Below, in pieces: positions 11,778 to 21,772 of a stretch of 64,000 nt of DNA. The notes below the pieces were generated by a model. It was not told where the DNA came from and did not search any database. It saw nothing but the letters and a program-made list of their open reading frames with translations. Where the stretch lies: assembly GCA_003049465.1 (NCBI GenBank), contig PYSS01000016.1, forward strand, positions 124,001-188,000, in the 5' to 3' direction. The position numbers were made by a program, and so were the translations under genes. Within the stretch, counting starts at the first letter, position 1. Each line of letters starts with the position of its first letter. This stretch comes from Magnaporthiopsis rhizophila. Lineage: Eukaryota > Ascomycota > Sordariomycetes > Magnaporthales > Magnaporthaceae.

Positions 11778-12284
11778 TTTGCGAATGGCCTGGCCGGCGC
11801 GTTCGGCATCGTTGCCCTGAATGGGACGTTGTGTCTAGACGTGTAGCGGTTAAGGCATGTCAGGGGGATTCTGATATCAGAATATCAGACATCAGGCACC
11901 ACCTATTCTATCGCGCAGCCTGGAATCGGAGCACTCTTCGTCGTGGCCAGGGTGGCCGGACGCGACCCACGGCAACTGCGACCAGGCACCCCCTGCCTGC
12001 CCCACCAGGCGGGCAGGCAACCGACAAGCGCATGCATGACTAAGCAGGCAGAATCGCTCACCGCCGTTGCCCGACCCCACCATCTCGTCGCGTCAACCAG
12101 CCGCAGACCCATAACTGCCCGCCCCAGCTGGAGCCTTGAAATTGAGTGTCCAGCGTCGCCCCCCGCATCTTGGACTTCCATTCCCGTCGCCGAATACTAA
12201 ACCATCCTCCGTGACGTGTTGGCCTTCTATCAATCCAGTCCGCCTTCCGAACCACTCCTCCGGGCGCGCGCTCTTTGTTGCATC
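11778..12284. promoter_or_regulatory. Divergent intergenic region between MON2 and MMS2
   Basis: About 507 bp separating two head-to-head housekeeping genes, hence a shared upstream region. No TATA box is evident. No specific operator could be assigned. Confidence 0.5.
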
Positions 12285-13006
12285 ATGGCGGTGGCACAGG
12301 TGCCCCGCAGCTTCAAGCTCCTTGCCGAGCTGGAGAAAGGCGAAAAGGGCTTGGGTGCCGGTGAGGCTAGGCCAGGCCTCTCTGCACCAGACCGCGAGCT
12401 TGCTAACTCCAACTCCGCGCAGGTGCCTGCTCGTACGGTCTGGAGGACTCGGAGGACATCCTCCTGACAAACTGGAGGGGAACCATTTGGGGCCCGCCAC
12501 ATGTGAGCCCAGCCCAAGCCGGCAGCATCGGATCCCTTGCGTTGGACTGGACCCATCGAGCACCGGCTGACAACCCCTAAAAACGGCCAGGGCCACCATG
12601 AGAACCGAATCTACGAGCTCAAGATGCACTGTGGCGACAACTACCCCAAGGAGCCGCCCGTCATCCACTTTGTCAGCCAGATTAACCTCCCCGGCGTCAA
12701 CAACACCAACGGCTTGATCGACCCTAAGGCCATCCCGATCTTGCGCGACTGGGTTCGCATCGCCGCCGAGCTGTCAAAGAACCCCAGGCCCAAGGAGGAC
12801 CCTCTGAGCCTGGAGGCCGCTCTGATCTCGATACGAAAGTGCGTTTGTCGATCGCCCATCTTGGATATTTCCCTTCCCGCGGCTGCGGCTGTGTATGACG
12901 CAATACCCTGCTGATGCCCGTTGTCTCCAGGTTCATGGACGAACACAAGAAGCTGCCGCAGCCCCCGGAGGGCTCGAGGTATGCCATCTACGAAAACTCG
13001 AAATAG
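12285..13006 (+). CDS. MMS2: Ubiquitin-conjugating enzyme variant Mms2, join(12285..12360,12423..12502,12591..12838,12931..13006)
   Basis: Four exons, all in phase, encode 159 residues. The start AVAQVPRSFKLLAELEKGEK is the typical UEV N-terminus. It is followed by GLEDSEDILLTNWRGTIWGP, then HENRIYELKMHCGDNYP, INLPGVNNTNG and, at the end, KLPQPPEGSRY. The UBC fold lacks the active-site cysteine, as expected for a UEV. Mms2 pairs with Ubc13 to make K63-linked ubiquitin chains on PCNA in the error-free branch of post-replication repair. The protein is slightly longer than the usual 137-145 residues because of extra residues after ILRDW. That could be real or could hide a further small intron, but no good splice pair was seen there. 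The MON2 gene lies divergently 0.5 kb upstream. Confidence 0.93.
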
Positions 13007-13591
13007 ACAGGGCATGCACAAGTGCGTTCGCTGGAAGGATAGCTGCGCGCTTCCTGAGTGCTAGAGCTACACAGTCCATGTCGGAGGAGTAACGGCTAGA
13101 TGTGATCGAGCGGAGGTAACGCAGTGTCTACGGTATGTTACCATGTTTTATATGCAGCGATAAACGTCCATCTATATAACTTCCCATCCATGCTCTGTTT
13201 GTGACTATCGCTTTGCCGTTTTCATGGAATACCTAACCTCACATCTCAGCTGCTCAATGTTGAAGAGCACCTGATTGCAGGCAGGCACCCGAGAAAGGGA
13301 GGCTACCATAGGTCCAGAGCATGAATTGAGGATTTTGTGGCTTCGTATATCTGGGCGCACTTATTGGTCCAGCGGCTCAGCAGCAGGCGCCAACATCTAC
13401 TTTGGTGATAGCGCGGACGGTTACCTCCTGGAATTTATAGGACCCAGGGCTGCTCATGGGTGGCCTCAGTTGCGTTGCAGCCTCTCCATTGCATGCATAA
13501 ATTGCCGGTTGGCATTGCCCACAGGACACTGAACCCTCAAACCGACACACGGCTACCTACCTATCTATCTGTGCTAGAAAGAAATTCAGTC
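13007..13591. other. Intergenic region, MMS2 3' side to membrane-protein gene
   Basis: No gene recognised. The frame of the next gene is open upstream to 13460, but the segment before 13592 lacks protein-like character. Confidence 0.5.
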
Positions 13592-14647
13592 ATGGCGCCG
13601 TCTTCAAGGACGATTTTCGTTATTGTTCTGGGTCTTGGTCTCTTTTCTGTGGTCGCCGCAGACAGGCCATACGATACGTACCCGAGAGAGCAATTCGACC
13701 GTTTTCTTCCAGAGTGGAATGACCTCATCCAAGGAATCTTGCAATCCAACTGCAGCGAGGTACTGGAGGCCTATCGCACCCGCACGAGCGACCAAAACCC
13801 GCCCGGCCTTACCTACGACCCGACCAGACGTGTTATCGAATGTGTGATGGAACACATGGAAGAGTTTCGCAAGCTCGACATGGCCATCTCGGCCGTCCTG
13901 CTCGGTCTCACGCCGACCATCCTGCAGTCGCTGGCCTGCACGACTCTCGACCTTGCCTTCCTGAGCCTGCGCCGGCCGCTGCTCGCCTTCCTGGTTGCGG
14001 TGGGGAGCCCCATAGTGTCCTCGACGGGGACTACGCAGTTCCGGAAGGGTGTCCAGGACGTGGTCGTCAAGGGGAAGCGGTCGGACGTGAACCCGCGCCG
14101 ACCGCTCCGTTGGAGCTGGTGCCTGGTCACGCTGGTGCAGTACGCTGCGGCATGCGGCTGCGTCGCTAACATGGTGAACCTGTCCTACGAGCTCGGGGTC
14201 CACGCCATGACCGTCATCAGCCCGCGGTTCACGCACCAGGTTGCGCTCTGGGGCATCCTCGCCACGATCGTTCATATCTGCGCGTCTGCCGGGCTGCGGT
14301 TCCGGGTTCGCGTGGAGGGCTGCGGATCGCCGACTTCCGAACCAGACTTCCCCAAAGCTCTGGCCGCGCTGCCGGCTTGGATACGAGACGAGGTCGTGCC
14401 GTCCACATACAACAGCCCCTTATCTCTCGACAACCTCCACGACGGTATTTGGTTCAGCCTGCTGTCGTGGGCCGTGTCTGTGGCCAACGTGTTCATCACT
14501 CTATATGGCACAGTGGTGCTTTCGGGCCTCCTGTTTTTCTCCATAAAGGACAGCCTGTCTATCGTGGTGAGGTACATCGCCAGTGTGATTGTCTGCCGGG
14601 CTGTTTTTGTGTATGAGCGTATAGGTATGGGCTTTTCTCCAGAGTAA
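13592..14647 (+). CDS. Multi-pass membrane protein with signal peptide, function unknown
   Basis: Single exon of 351 residues. Residues 1-23 (MAPSSRTIFVIVLGLGLFSV...) form a clear signal peptide. A short luminal part with Cys and Trp follows (WNDLIQGILQSNCSEVLEAY; VIECVMEHMEEF). At least five hydrophobic segments come next, near residues 90-115, 120-140, 175-200, 213-232 and 270-300, with another near 305-325. The pattern resembles fungal plasma-membrane proteins of unknown function; no transporter signature is recognised. An in-frame upstream ATG at 13460 would add 44 residues in front of the signal peptide. The ATG at 13592 is preferred because it puts the signal peptide at the N-terminus. 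Confidence 0.75.
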   Translation: MAPSSRTIFVIVLGLGLFSVVAADRPYDTYPREQFDRFLPEWNDLIQGILQSNCSEVLEAYRTRTSDQNPPGLTYDPTRRVIECVMEHMEEFRKLDMAISAVLLGLTPTILQSLACTTLDLAFLSLRRPLLAFLVAVGSPIVSSTGTTQFRKGVQDVVVKGKRSDVNPRRPLRWSWCLVTLVQYAAACGCVANMVNLSYELGVHAMTVISPRFTHQVALWGILATIVHICASAGLRFRVRVEGCGSPTSEPDFPKALAALPAWIRDEVVPSTYNSPLSLDNLHDGIWFSLLSWAVSVANVFITLYGTVVLSGLLFFSIKDSLSIVVRYIASVIVCRAVFVYERIGMGFSPE

Positions 14648-15229
14648 TAAAGCTGGCAGTGGGATATAGATGAGAGCGTTCTCGCACAGCTGGATACCAG
14701 GCCTACCAGGTAGAGCGATAGCGACATTATATAGAATCCAAAGTGTATTTCGTTAATACGTGAACCTACCTACGCGATCGGATAGAGTACCTTGAAAAGC
14801 ACGGATACACTACGGCAGTGGCGGTTGCTCGCGCATGAAATTTGCTACCAATCCACCGATTGAGCTTAGACGAGACACTGCCAGATATATATCAACCCAG
14901 TGCCAAAGGTCGAAAATAGGATCAGTCTCGTCGGCTCGCTGATCACCTCGATTTTGATATCATGCCGACTCCCATACGGAGATGCAATCGAAGGCGATAA
15001 CAGGGTGCATTGTGGTGGGAGAATGCTTGGCACGGGAAACCTACGGCCCCAGAGTTGAAGTCTGGGTGGAGACGTATTGCACATGGTTCCACACACCCCG
15101 CCTCAATGCGACGCGCAAACGTCGGCAGAAATCTCCAGCTTCCAAGCTCTGGTGCCAACTCAATGCCAGTTCCCTAAGCAAGACAGATCTAGTCTTGACA
15201 AGACTAGCATGTCGGCCACAGCAAGGTGA
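14648..15229. other. Intergenic region with nothing recognised
   Basis: 582 bp between two plus-strand genes. No gene or RNA seen. Confidence 0.5.
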
Positions 15230-16643
15230 ATGCCGCTACTCTACGTGCCCGCGCGCGATTTGCGTCATCGCATAGCATGTACGTCGGCCTAGTCCCTCCG
15301 AGCTAGGAGATCCCAATGCTCGGCGCATCGCGAGGGCGGTAGCTCTGCCTTCCGCTCCAATCCAGCACCCGGCTCGGCACCCATCCTGACGTCCAACCCT
15401 CCTCAGGCTTCGCGCTATATAAGGCTCTGCTCCGGCAGGTTCCCCGCGTCGTCCTCCCGAATGCGCAGACGCGCGGCGATGGCAGCGTCAATCCCATCAA
15501 GCACCTCATCCGAAAGGGCTTCCGGAGGAACAGCAATTACATCAGCCCTCGCCTTGTCACCTCGTCTCTGTCCAATGGATACAAGGTAGGGCCCACGGCC
15601 TTCTTCAAAGCCCACTATATGAACATGCTGCGTCCATCCAGCGTGGTCTCGTCTGTGCTAGGGCTGAAGAGAAATTCATTCCCATCCAGTTCCTCCACCT
15701 CCTCTCCGCCGCCCGCGAGCCCGACAGCCCCGCCCACAGGACGGTGCTCGACTTCCTGACCCGCTACCACGAGGATCGCATCAAGCGCCGCCGCGCGGCT
15801 GCGGCAGGTGCGGGCGTCGACATCGGCGATGAGCCCCCCAGCGCGCGGCCGCGGCTCAACCAGCGCGGCGAGCGGCGCACCCTCTCGGGCGGGCGCGTCC
15901 GGGGCCCATCGATACCTTTCCTGCGCCGCGTGCCCAACCCGGCCTACGTCGAGATCGGCTCGCTCGGCTCCGACGACGACCACTACAGCGCCGCACTCGG
16001 CGCCTTCGCCGCTGCTGCCACCAACCAAACTCCGACGCAGTCGCAGCCCCGCTTCCTGTACGAGCACCCGTACCGCCCGGCCCCGTTGTCGGAGCTGACG
16101 GGCGCCACCCGCGGCGTGCCCCGGCTCGCCGCGACCGTCAACGGGTTCCCATTCCTGCGCGTGCGCAAGCCGCAGAGCCTCCGGCTGGGCGCGGCCATCA
16201 ATGCGCTCGAGCGCAAGCGCGGCGCGCGCATCTCGCGCATGGTCGAGCTGGACCGCGGCGACGCGGCAGCGGCGGCGCGCCTCGAGGATGAGTGGGACGA
16301 CCTGATGCAGACACAGCTGGTGGCCAACGGGCTCGCGCCCCGCGTCTATAACCAGGCGGCGCGTGCCAGGCGCGCCGGCAGCGGCGGCGCCGACGGGCTC
16401 GACACTTACGCCGGCTCCACCATGTTTGGCGTCCGCTACATGCAGGCGCAGCTGCAGGCGCAGCGCCTCGACCAGCTGGAGCGCGTCAGGCTGCTGTGGG
16501 ACATTGCCAAAGAGGAGAGGAGGCTGGCCGAGGACGAGAAGCTCTCGCGTCACAAGATCAAGAGTGAACGGCGCCGTCTGAGGATAGAACAGGCTGCTGA
16601 AAGTACAAGCACACGCGGAGGGCCTTGGGAAGCAACCTTTTGA
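15230..16643 (+). CDS. LYR-motif (Complex1_LYR) protein with long C-terminal extension, join(15230..15278,15407..15585,15690..16643)
   Basis: Exon 1 (PLLYVPARDLRHRIAC) joins through a strong GTACGT donor at 15279 to FALYKALLRQVPRVVLPN, giving the LYR-type motif. NPIKHLIRKGFRRN follows, then SPRLVTSSLSNGYK, and a 104-bp intron leads to FLHLLSAAREPDSPAH. The core (residues about 1-95) is a fungal LYR-family domain. These small helical domains usually bind mitochondrial acyl carrier protein and serve assembly of respiratory complexes or Fe-S transfer. The mature protein is 393 residues, far longer than the usual 80-150. The rest is Arg/Ala-rich with a long charged helix near the end (LLWDIAKEERRLAEDEKLSR), probably coiled coil. 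Of several start options only 15230 gives both an ATG and the conserved block upstream of the LYR motif. It ends tail-to-tail with the bZIP gene. Confidence 0.85.
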
Positions 16644-16678
16644 GCAAATACGGATCTGCATCCAAGAAATGCCTCAAC

Positions 16679-16703
16679 CTTTTTTTTTTTTTTTTTTTTT
16701 TTT
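16679..16703. repeat. Poly-T tract between convergent genes
   Basis: About 25 nearly uninterrupted T in the 130-bp gap between the convergent LYR and bZIP genes. Confidence 0.9.
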
Positions 16704-16773
16704 CATTGTAGAGGATACATGGAACGGAATATTCCATAAACACTGTGTATCTTATTTCAGACATTCCACCATC

Positions 16774-19135
16774 TCATGGACGTATGGACAGAGGACTCGC
16801 CGAGGCAAGGAATGCCTGCCGGACGTCGTCGATACGGAACCCAGGTGATCTCCCAAGACACGTCGCCTTGTCGGTCAACTCTGTGTAGCAGCAGATGTTA
16901 GTTAACCTGCACTCATGGTCTACCTTGTGGGGTCCGGTGGCCGGAAAGAATGTTCCACAGCCATAAGCGGAGAAGCCACTTACTCTCCACAAACACGGCA
17001 ACGTCAAGCTCAAGCGTGATCAGTGTCTTGCGCGAGCCCGCCGGCTGCTGCTGCTGCTGCTGGTGCTGGGGCATGGAAAGGTCTGGCATGAACGGCATGT
17101 TGTTGCTGGTCGTGAGGCCGGCCCCAAACATGCCCTGCGAGCCGTAGGAGGGTCCCGAGAACATGAAGGTCGACATGTCGGCCAGCACGCTGTCGGGCGC
17201 CGTGCTCCACATGTCGGCCGCAGAGCGCTCCTGCGCCGGCGGCGGTGGCGCATGCGGCCCAGATGCTGTCATGGTTGGCAAGGCGGTTGTTGCCGTTATC
17301 GACGCCGCCGTCCCCAAAGGCGTAAAATCACCGATGCCCCCCAAACCCGCACCCGCACCGGCTGCGCTCGTGCCGGTCTGACCAAGCGACGTCCCAAAGC
17401 CTATAACTTCCGGGTTGGGGAACAGGCCGGCGGCGGCGGCGGCGGCGGCGCTCCCGTCAACGCCACCGCTGCTGTCGGGCGAGGCGGCGGCCGGGTCGAA
17501 GGCGGACAGGTCGACCTCGGCGGTGACGTAGTCCTGGGCGGGGGCGATGTCGACGCCGCGGCGGCGCAGCCACAGCTCGACCTCGTCCGAGTCGTAAAAG
17601 TCGCCCTCGAACCCGGGCACCCTGATGCGCTGACGGGCGTCAAGGCGCGACGCGCCCGAGTCGGCCACGGGCCGCGTGAAGGGCCCCATGGCGAAGCCGG
17701 CACCGGTGCGCGGCCGCATCACGTCGGCCGTGCCCTGGTTGCCAACTGCCACCCGATGACGCTGCTGCTGCTGCTGCTGCTGTTGCTGGGTCCTGACGGC
17801 GTCGATGCCGGCTGTCGCGGCGGCAGCGGCGGCTCCTCCGAACCGGGCCGGGTCACTAGGGGTGGAAGACACGGCGCCCGGGGGAAAATGCGAGCCGGCG
17901 CCGCCGAGGTGGTGGAACGGGTACTGCCAGTAGAAGAGCGACTGACCCTGGGACCGGCTCAGGGAGCTGCTGAGACGGTGGCGGATCGCGTCGGGGCTCT
18001 CGAACGGCAGGCAGAAGCCGAAGACGCGCACGAGCCGGAGAGGCGGCGGGTTCGGCATCGAGATGAGCGAGAGGGCGCGCTCGACGGCGAAGCGCTGCAG
18101 GCGCCGGCCAAACGTGGACTCGGACGCGGCATAGGTGTGCGGCGGCGACGGCTGAGCCGGGTGCGGGAGCGGGGACGGTGCGGCGGCTCCGCCCATGATG
18201 GAGAAGATCTGGTCCTGGGTGAAGGGGAAGCTGGCGTTGTCCAGGGTCGGCTGCGTGATGGTCTCGAGCTCGTTCCACGCCGACCCGCCGATGCCGACGT
18301 CGACATCGAGATTGCCGCCCAGGGCCGTGTCGCCAAAGCCGCCGAAGGAGGTGGGCATCGAGGCGCCTAGGTCGGGCGGCACGTAGTCCTGTGAAACCAC
18401 GAAGCCACCGTACAGCATCTGCTGCTGCTGTTGCTGTTGCTGCTGTTGGGGCAGAGCACTGGCTCCACCGGCGGGGTCATCTGTGCCTCTTTGCACTTCC
18501 TCAACTTCCTCGGAACTTGGTGTCCCGGGCTGAGGTCTGGTTCGCCTGTCCTCGTTTTCTGCCGCTGGCCCAGTCAGCCCAGGGGCGGCGGCAGCTTCAT
18601 CGTCGCCCGCCCCGACCTCGGCCGTTTTCCGGGCTAGGGCGACGAACTTCTCGGTGGTGGAGCGTAGGTGATCGCCAAAGTCGGGCCTGGCGTCAAGCAG
18701 GCCGCGCTGGACGGCAAAGTCGTGCAGGGCCATGAATGCGTGGCTCATTTCCTCGTTCGTGTCGCGCAGGTCCTTGACCTGCTGCTCGAGCGTGGTGATG
18801 GCGTTCTCCTTGCGGTTGCGGTATGCCCGCTGCGCCAGCCGGATCTGCGTGCGCCTGCGCTCGGCGGCCGACTCGTTGTTGGAGGTCAGGCGGGGGCGCC
18901 CGCGCGCGCGCTTCTTTTCGCCGCCCCCGTCGCCTTCAGTCACCGTCGCCGTGGTGCCGCCGCCACCGCTGCCGGGGGCGACCGGCGGCGGCCTCTTCGC
19001 GCGCTTCTTCGGGGCTGGCACATCCTCGCTGCTGGACGAGGGGATGGGCCTGCGGACGCTGTTGCGCCTATAGGAGCCGCCGTCGTCATACTGCTCGGCG
19101 TTCAGGATGGCCAGCTCCGGGTGGCCGGAGGGCAT
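16774..19135 (-). CDS. bZIP transcription factor with AT-hook and polyglutamine tracts, complement(join(16774..16880,16984..19135))
   Basis: Two exons give 752 residues from the ATG at 19135; the frame is open further to 19459, so a 108-residue longer N-terminus is possible. Residues 78-82 (RGRPR) are an AT-hook core. The basic region (ERRRTQIRLAQRAYRNRKE, about 92-110) is followed by a heptad zipper (ITTLEQQVKDLRDTNEEM). The bZIP is the fungal type with RxxQxxRxxYRxRKE. Three polyglutamine tracts occur, at about 18420-18450, 17760-17785 and 17050-17068. The last exon, after a GTAAGT donor, supplies a conserved fungal tail (KATCLGRSPGFRIDDVRQAF) found at the end of this bZIP group, which supports the splice. 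The protein should be a nuclear DNA-binding regulator; its targets cannot be told from the sequence. Confidence 0.88.
17050..18455. repeat. Three CAG/CTG trinucleotide tracts coding polyglutamine in the bZIP gene
   Basis: CTG runs on the plus strand near 17050-17068, 17760-17788 and 18420-18450 encode Q6-Q10 tracts of the minus-strand bZIP gene. Length variation between strains is likely. Confidence 0.85.
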
Positions 19136-19664
19136 GGCGTGCGTGGCTAGCCCCCACCGCTGGTGGAGAGACACACACGACTCGTTTGTCGGGTCGGGCC
19201 AAGCAGGGACTGCTCGGCGGGGACAGGACGATCGATCGCCGATTGAACGCTGGCGAGGGTTGGGTTGTCGCTTGCGGTGGGGTACGGCTCCTTCGGTGCT
19301 GTCAATCCTGGCTGGTTCAGGCGGTCGATGGCCAAGCGAGGATGACTGCACAGGGCCAAGAGGTGTTACTGCAACACAGCCAGGCCGCACTCCTGAAGGG
19401 AGGCTGTGTGCCCGTTTTTTTGCGAGACGCTCCGGGCTTACAGCGAGTTTTGGTGCCACAGGCTCGGGATGATGGCGCTCCTCGGCGTTAACATTGGCGT
19501 AGGCTTGCTAGGCGCAGGATCGCCAGCTTGGCTGAGCAGAGAGGAGGTCGACGGCCCTGGGAAGAAAGACGGCGCGGCGTGGCGTTTTAGTAATATCGAC
19601 TATGGCGTTTTGCTGCACCGCTGGCCTCTGGAGCACAGATGCTCCGTCCCAGCCGAGGTTGGGC

Positions 19665-19682
19665 TGCATGCAGCTGCATGCA
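19665..19682. repeat. 18-bp perfect palindrome
   Basis: TGCATGCAGCTGCATGCA is its own reverse complement. It could bind a dimeric regulator; function unknown. Confidence 0.8.
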
Positions 19683-19847
19683 AGCCCTGCATAATGCCGG
19701 GCGCTGACAAAAGGATTCTTCTGTGCCATGGACGACGGGATGAACCACAGCCATTTGTATCACTGATAAGACTTTCCCGGGGATAGATCTGTCGGTGATC
19801 TTCCGAGTGATGCCGATCGCTTCTATGGCAAAATGAAGCACGGGACA

Positions 19848-19882
19848 ACATATGCGGATGGTTCCCGTCGAACCGCATATGT
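19848..19882. repeat. Hairpin with 10-bp perfect arms
   Basis: ACATATGCGG at 19848-19857 and its reverse complement at 19873-19882, around a 15-bp loop. Confidence 0.8.
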
Positions 19883-21025
19883 GGAGAAATCTGTCGCGCC
19901 AGTGCTGTCAAAAGGAAAAACGAGACGGGCGGCATCGATTGCCGGACAATAGTGTAGACACTACTAGCCTGGGTGCCTGGGTAAGGCGACGACGCTCTCG
20001 AGGACTGATTGTTACGTGATGCCACAGGACAGGCGCCCCAGGCTCGCCATGATATTTGCCGATCCTCATTTTCCCAGTCAGCCCCAGTAGACCACTGTCA
20101 TGTACTTCGCCCGGATGGTATCCGTAGAATGGAGAAAAACAACGGGCCGGAGATTGGAAAAGGCATGCTAACTGACTGTAGGCCCCCGGTATCCTACTTT
20201 CGGAACGAAAAAGACAAGAAAGCGATAACGGAACGACCAAGCCAATCGACAATCCGTTCAGAACCAAATCATCCCAGAGACAGGCCAAAAGCGGCAGTTT
20301 CAGCCGCCACTCCGACGAAGGATCAGATCCGATCGGATGGCATTGCGCTCCGATCGCATTCATAGTAAAGACCCCATGTCATTCACTGCCCAAACTCTGG
20401 AGCACCGAAGGCGCTTCGCCATGGCTTTGGTGGCCGTGGGGGCGCGCACGGCCAAAAAGGGGACGCCACCAACAGTAAGTGGCACGTGATCCCCGCCTGT
20501 CAGCCGCAACGCCCAGAGCACCCCGCCAATTTGGGACTGGCGACAGGCCGCAACGCAGGTCTCAAACACGCTCCGCCCCAACCGGATTACTGTCCACCGT
20601 CAGCGGCCCTGCGCCTGGGAGTAATCCCACACTATGCAGCACCAACAAGGAATCCCGGATTCCCGAGCTGCTGGTTTGGATTTTGATATAAGAATTTGGG
20701 CTCCAGTGAGCCGAGAATTGGAGTTTGTGTTGTCCATCATCACACCAGCCCAACAACACAATCAACACCACTCCACGCTCCTCCTACACCAGCTTGAACC
20801 TTTTGTTTCGTTGATATCCAGAGACATATTTCCTTCTGTTTTCAGCACTTTTTATCAATCTTCCTCTTTATCTCCTTCCACGACCACCGCCACAAAACAC
20901 GCAGCAGGGACCATCGCCGACTCGTCAACTCCTTACATCCAAGTCTAACCAAACCCCCTTTCCGCCCCCAATCCGCGCAGCCCGTTTCCCGTTTACTACC
21001 AACTCACCAGAACACAGACATCAAA

Positions 21026-21772
21026 ATGCGTTGCCAGACCTTCGCCGCTTTCCTGCTCGCCATGGCCCTGCCGGCCATCGCCTCCAACGTTAATGCTGAC
21101 ACACAGAGCTCGGGCCACGATTCCAGGTTGATCGCCCGCGAGGACGCCCGCGAGACAGGCTTTTACGACCCGGAGCACAGGCGCCAGCTGATCGCCCGCG
21201 GCCTGACCGACGTCGAGCCCTTCCCAGCACAGCTTGAGGCCCGCTCCGACGAGGACCTCGCCGGCTCCGAGTTCGACGATAGCGCGGAGGCTGACGACAC
21301 CGCCGATGCCGACGACAGCGCAGATGCCGATGACAGCGCAGATGCCGATGACAGTGCAGATGCCGATGACAGCGCAGATGCCGATGACACCGCCGAGGCC
21401 GACGACAGCGCCGAGGCCGATGACGCCGCGGATGCCGACGACAGCGCAGAGGCCGACGACGTCGCAGATGCCGACGACGTCGCAGATGCCGACGACAGCG
21501 CCGAGGCTGACGACAGCGCAGAGGCCGACGACGCCGCCGCCGGCGACGACGAGTTCGCCGACCTTGACGACAATGCTAACCAGGCTGATGCCGACGACAA
21601 CGCCAGCAGCGACGACCTTGCCGAGCTGGACCGCCGCCGCGTCGACAGCGTCGACGTCGCCGAGGACGAGGACGGCGAGTCCGACGTCCTGCGCCGCGGC
21701 GTCACCGGCGAGCCGGCCTTTGTCCAGCCCGTCGCCAGGAGGCACCCGAGGCAGTTCCGTGGCTTTGCCTAA
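21026..21772 (+). CDS. Secreted acidic Ala/Asp repeat protein
   Basis: Single exon of 248 residues. Residues 1-19 (MRCQTFAAFLLAMALPAIA) are a signal peptide. From about residue 84 to 175 the protein consists of roughly 17 tandem copies of a five-residue unit of the form ADDSA (variants with T, V, A, or E for the first D), encoded by a 15-bp DNA repeat. Dibasic Kex2-type sites flank the repeat (HRRQ near 52; DRRR, LRRG and ARRH in the last 40 residues), so the precursor may be cut into an acidic core and short C-terminal peptides. No cysteine occurs after the signal peptide. Function is unknown. The acidity suggests metal or cell-wall binding, or an effector-like role, but this is inference. 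The long minus-strand frame over the same region is a shadow. Confidence 0.85.
   Translation: MRCQTFAAFLLAMALPAIASNVNADTQSSGHDSRLIAREDARETGFYDPEHRRQLIARGLTDVEPFPAQLEARSDEDLAGSEFDDSAEADDTADADDSADADDSADADDSADADDSADADDTAEADDSAEADDAADADDSAEADDVADADDVADADDSAEADDSAEADDAAAGDDEFADLDDNANQADADDNASSDDLAELDRRRVDSVDVAEDEDGESDVLRRGVTGEPAFVQPVARRHPRQFRGFA
21290..21545. repeat. 15-bp tandem repeat coding the (A-D-D-S-A)n block
   Basis: About 17 copies of units like GCCGATGACAGCGCA; copies in the first half are nearly identical, which points to recent expansion. Confidence 0.9.

Larger units (their letters stand above)
19136..21025. other. Intergenic region with palindromes and 5' leader of the acidic repeat gene
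   Basis: No gene recognised over 1.9 kb, apart from a possible N-terminal extension of the bZIP frame to 19459. It holds an 18-bp perfect palindrome (19665-19682) and a 10-bp-arm hairpin (19848-19857 / 19873-19882). The last 250 bp before 21026 are CT/CA-rich with a possible TATA-like GATATAAGAA near 20685, consistent with the promoter and leader of the downstream gene. Confidence 0.5.

Noticed and set aside
17063..18370. Long plus-strand frame antisense to the bZIP gene
   Set aside because: Arg/Gly-rich shadow of a GC-rich gene; the opposite strand has a clear bZIP domain.
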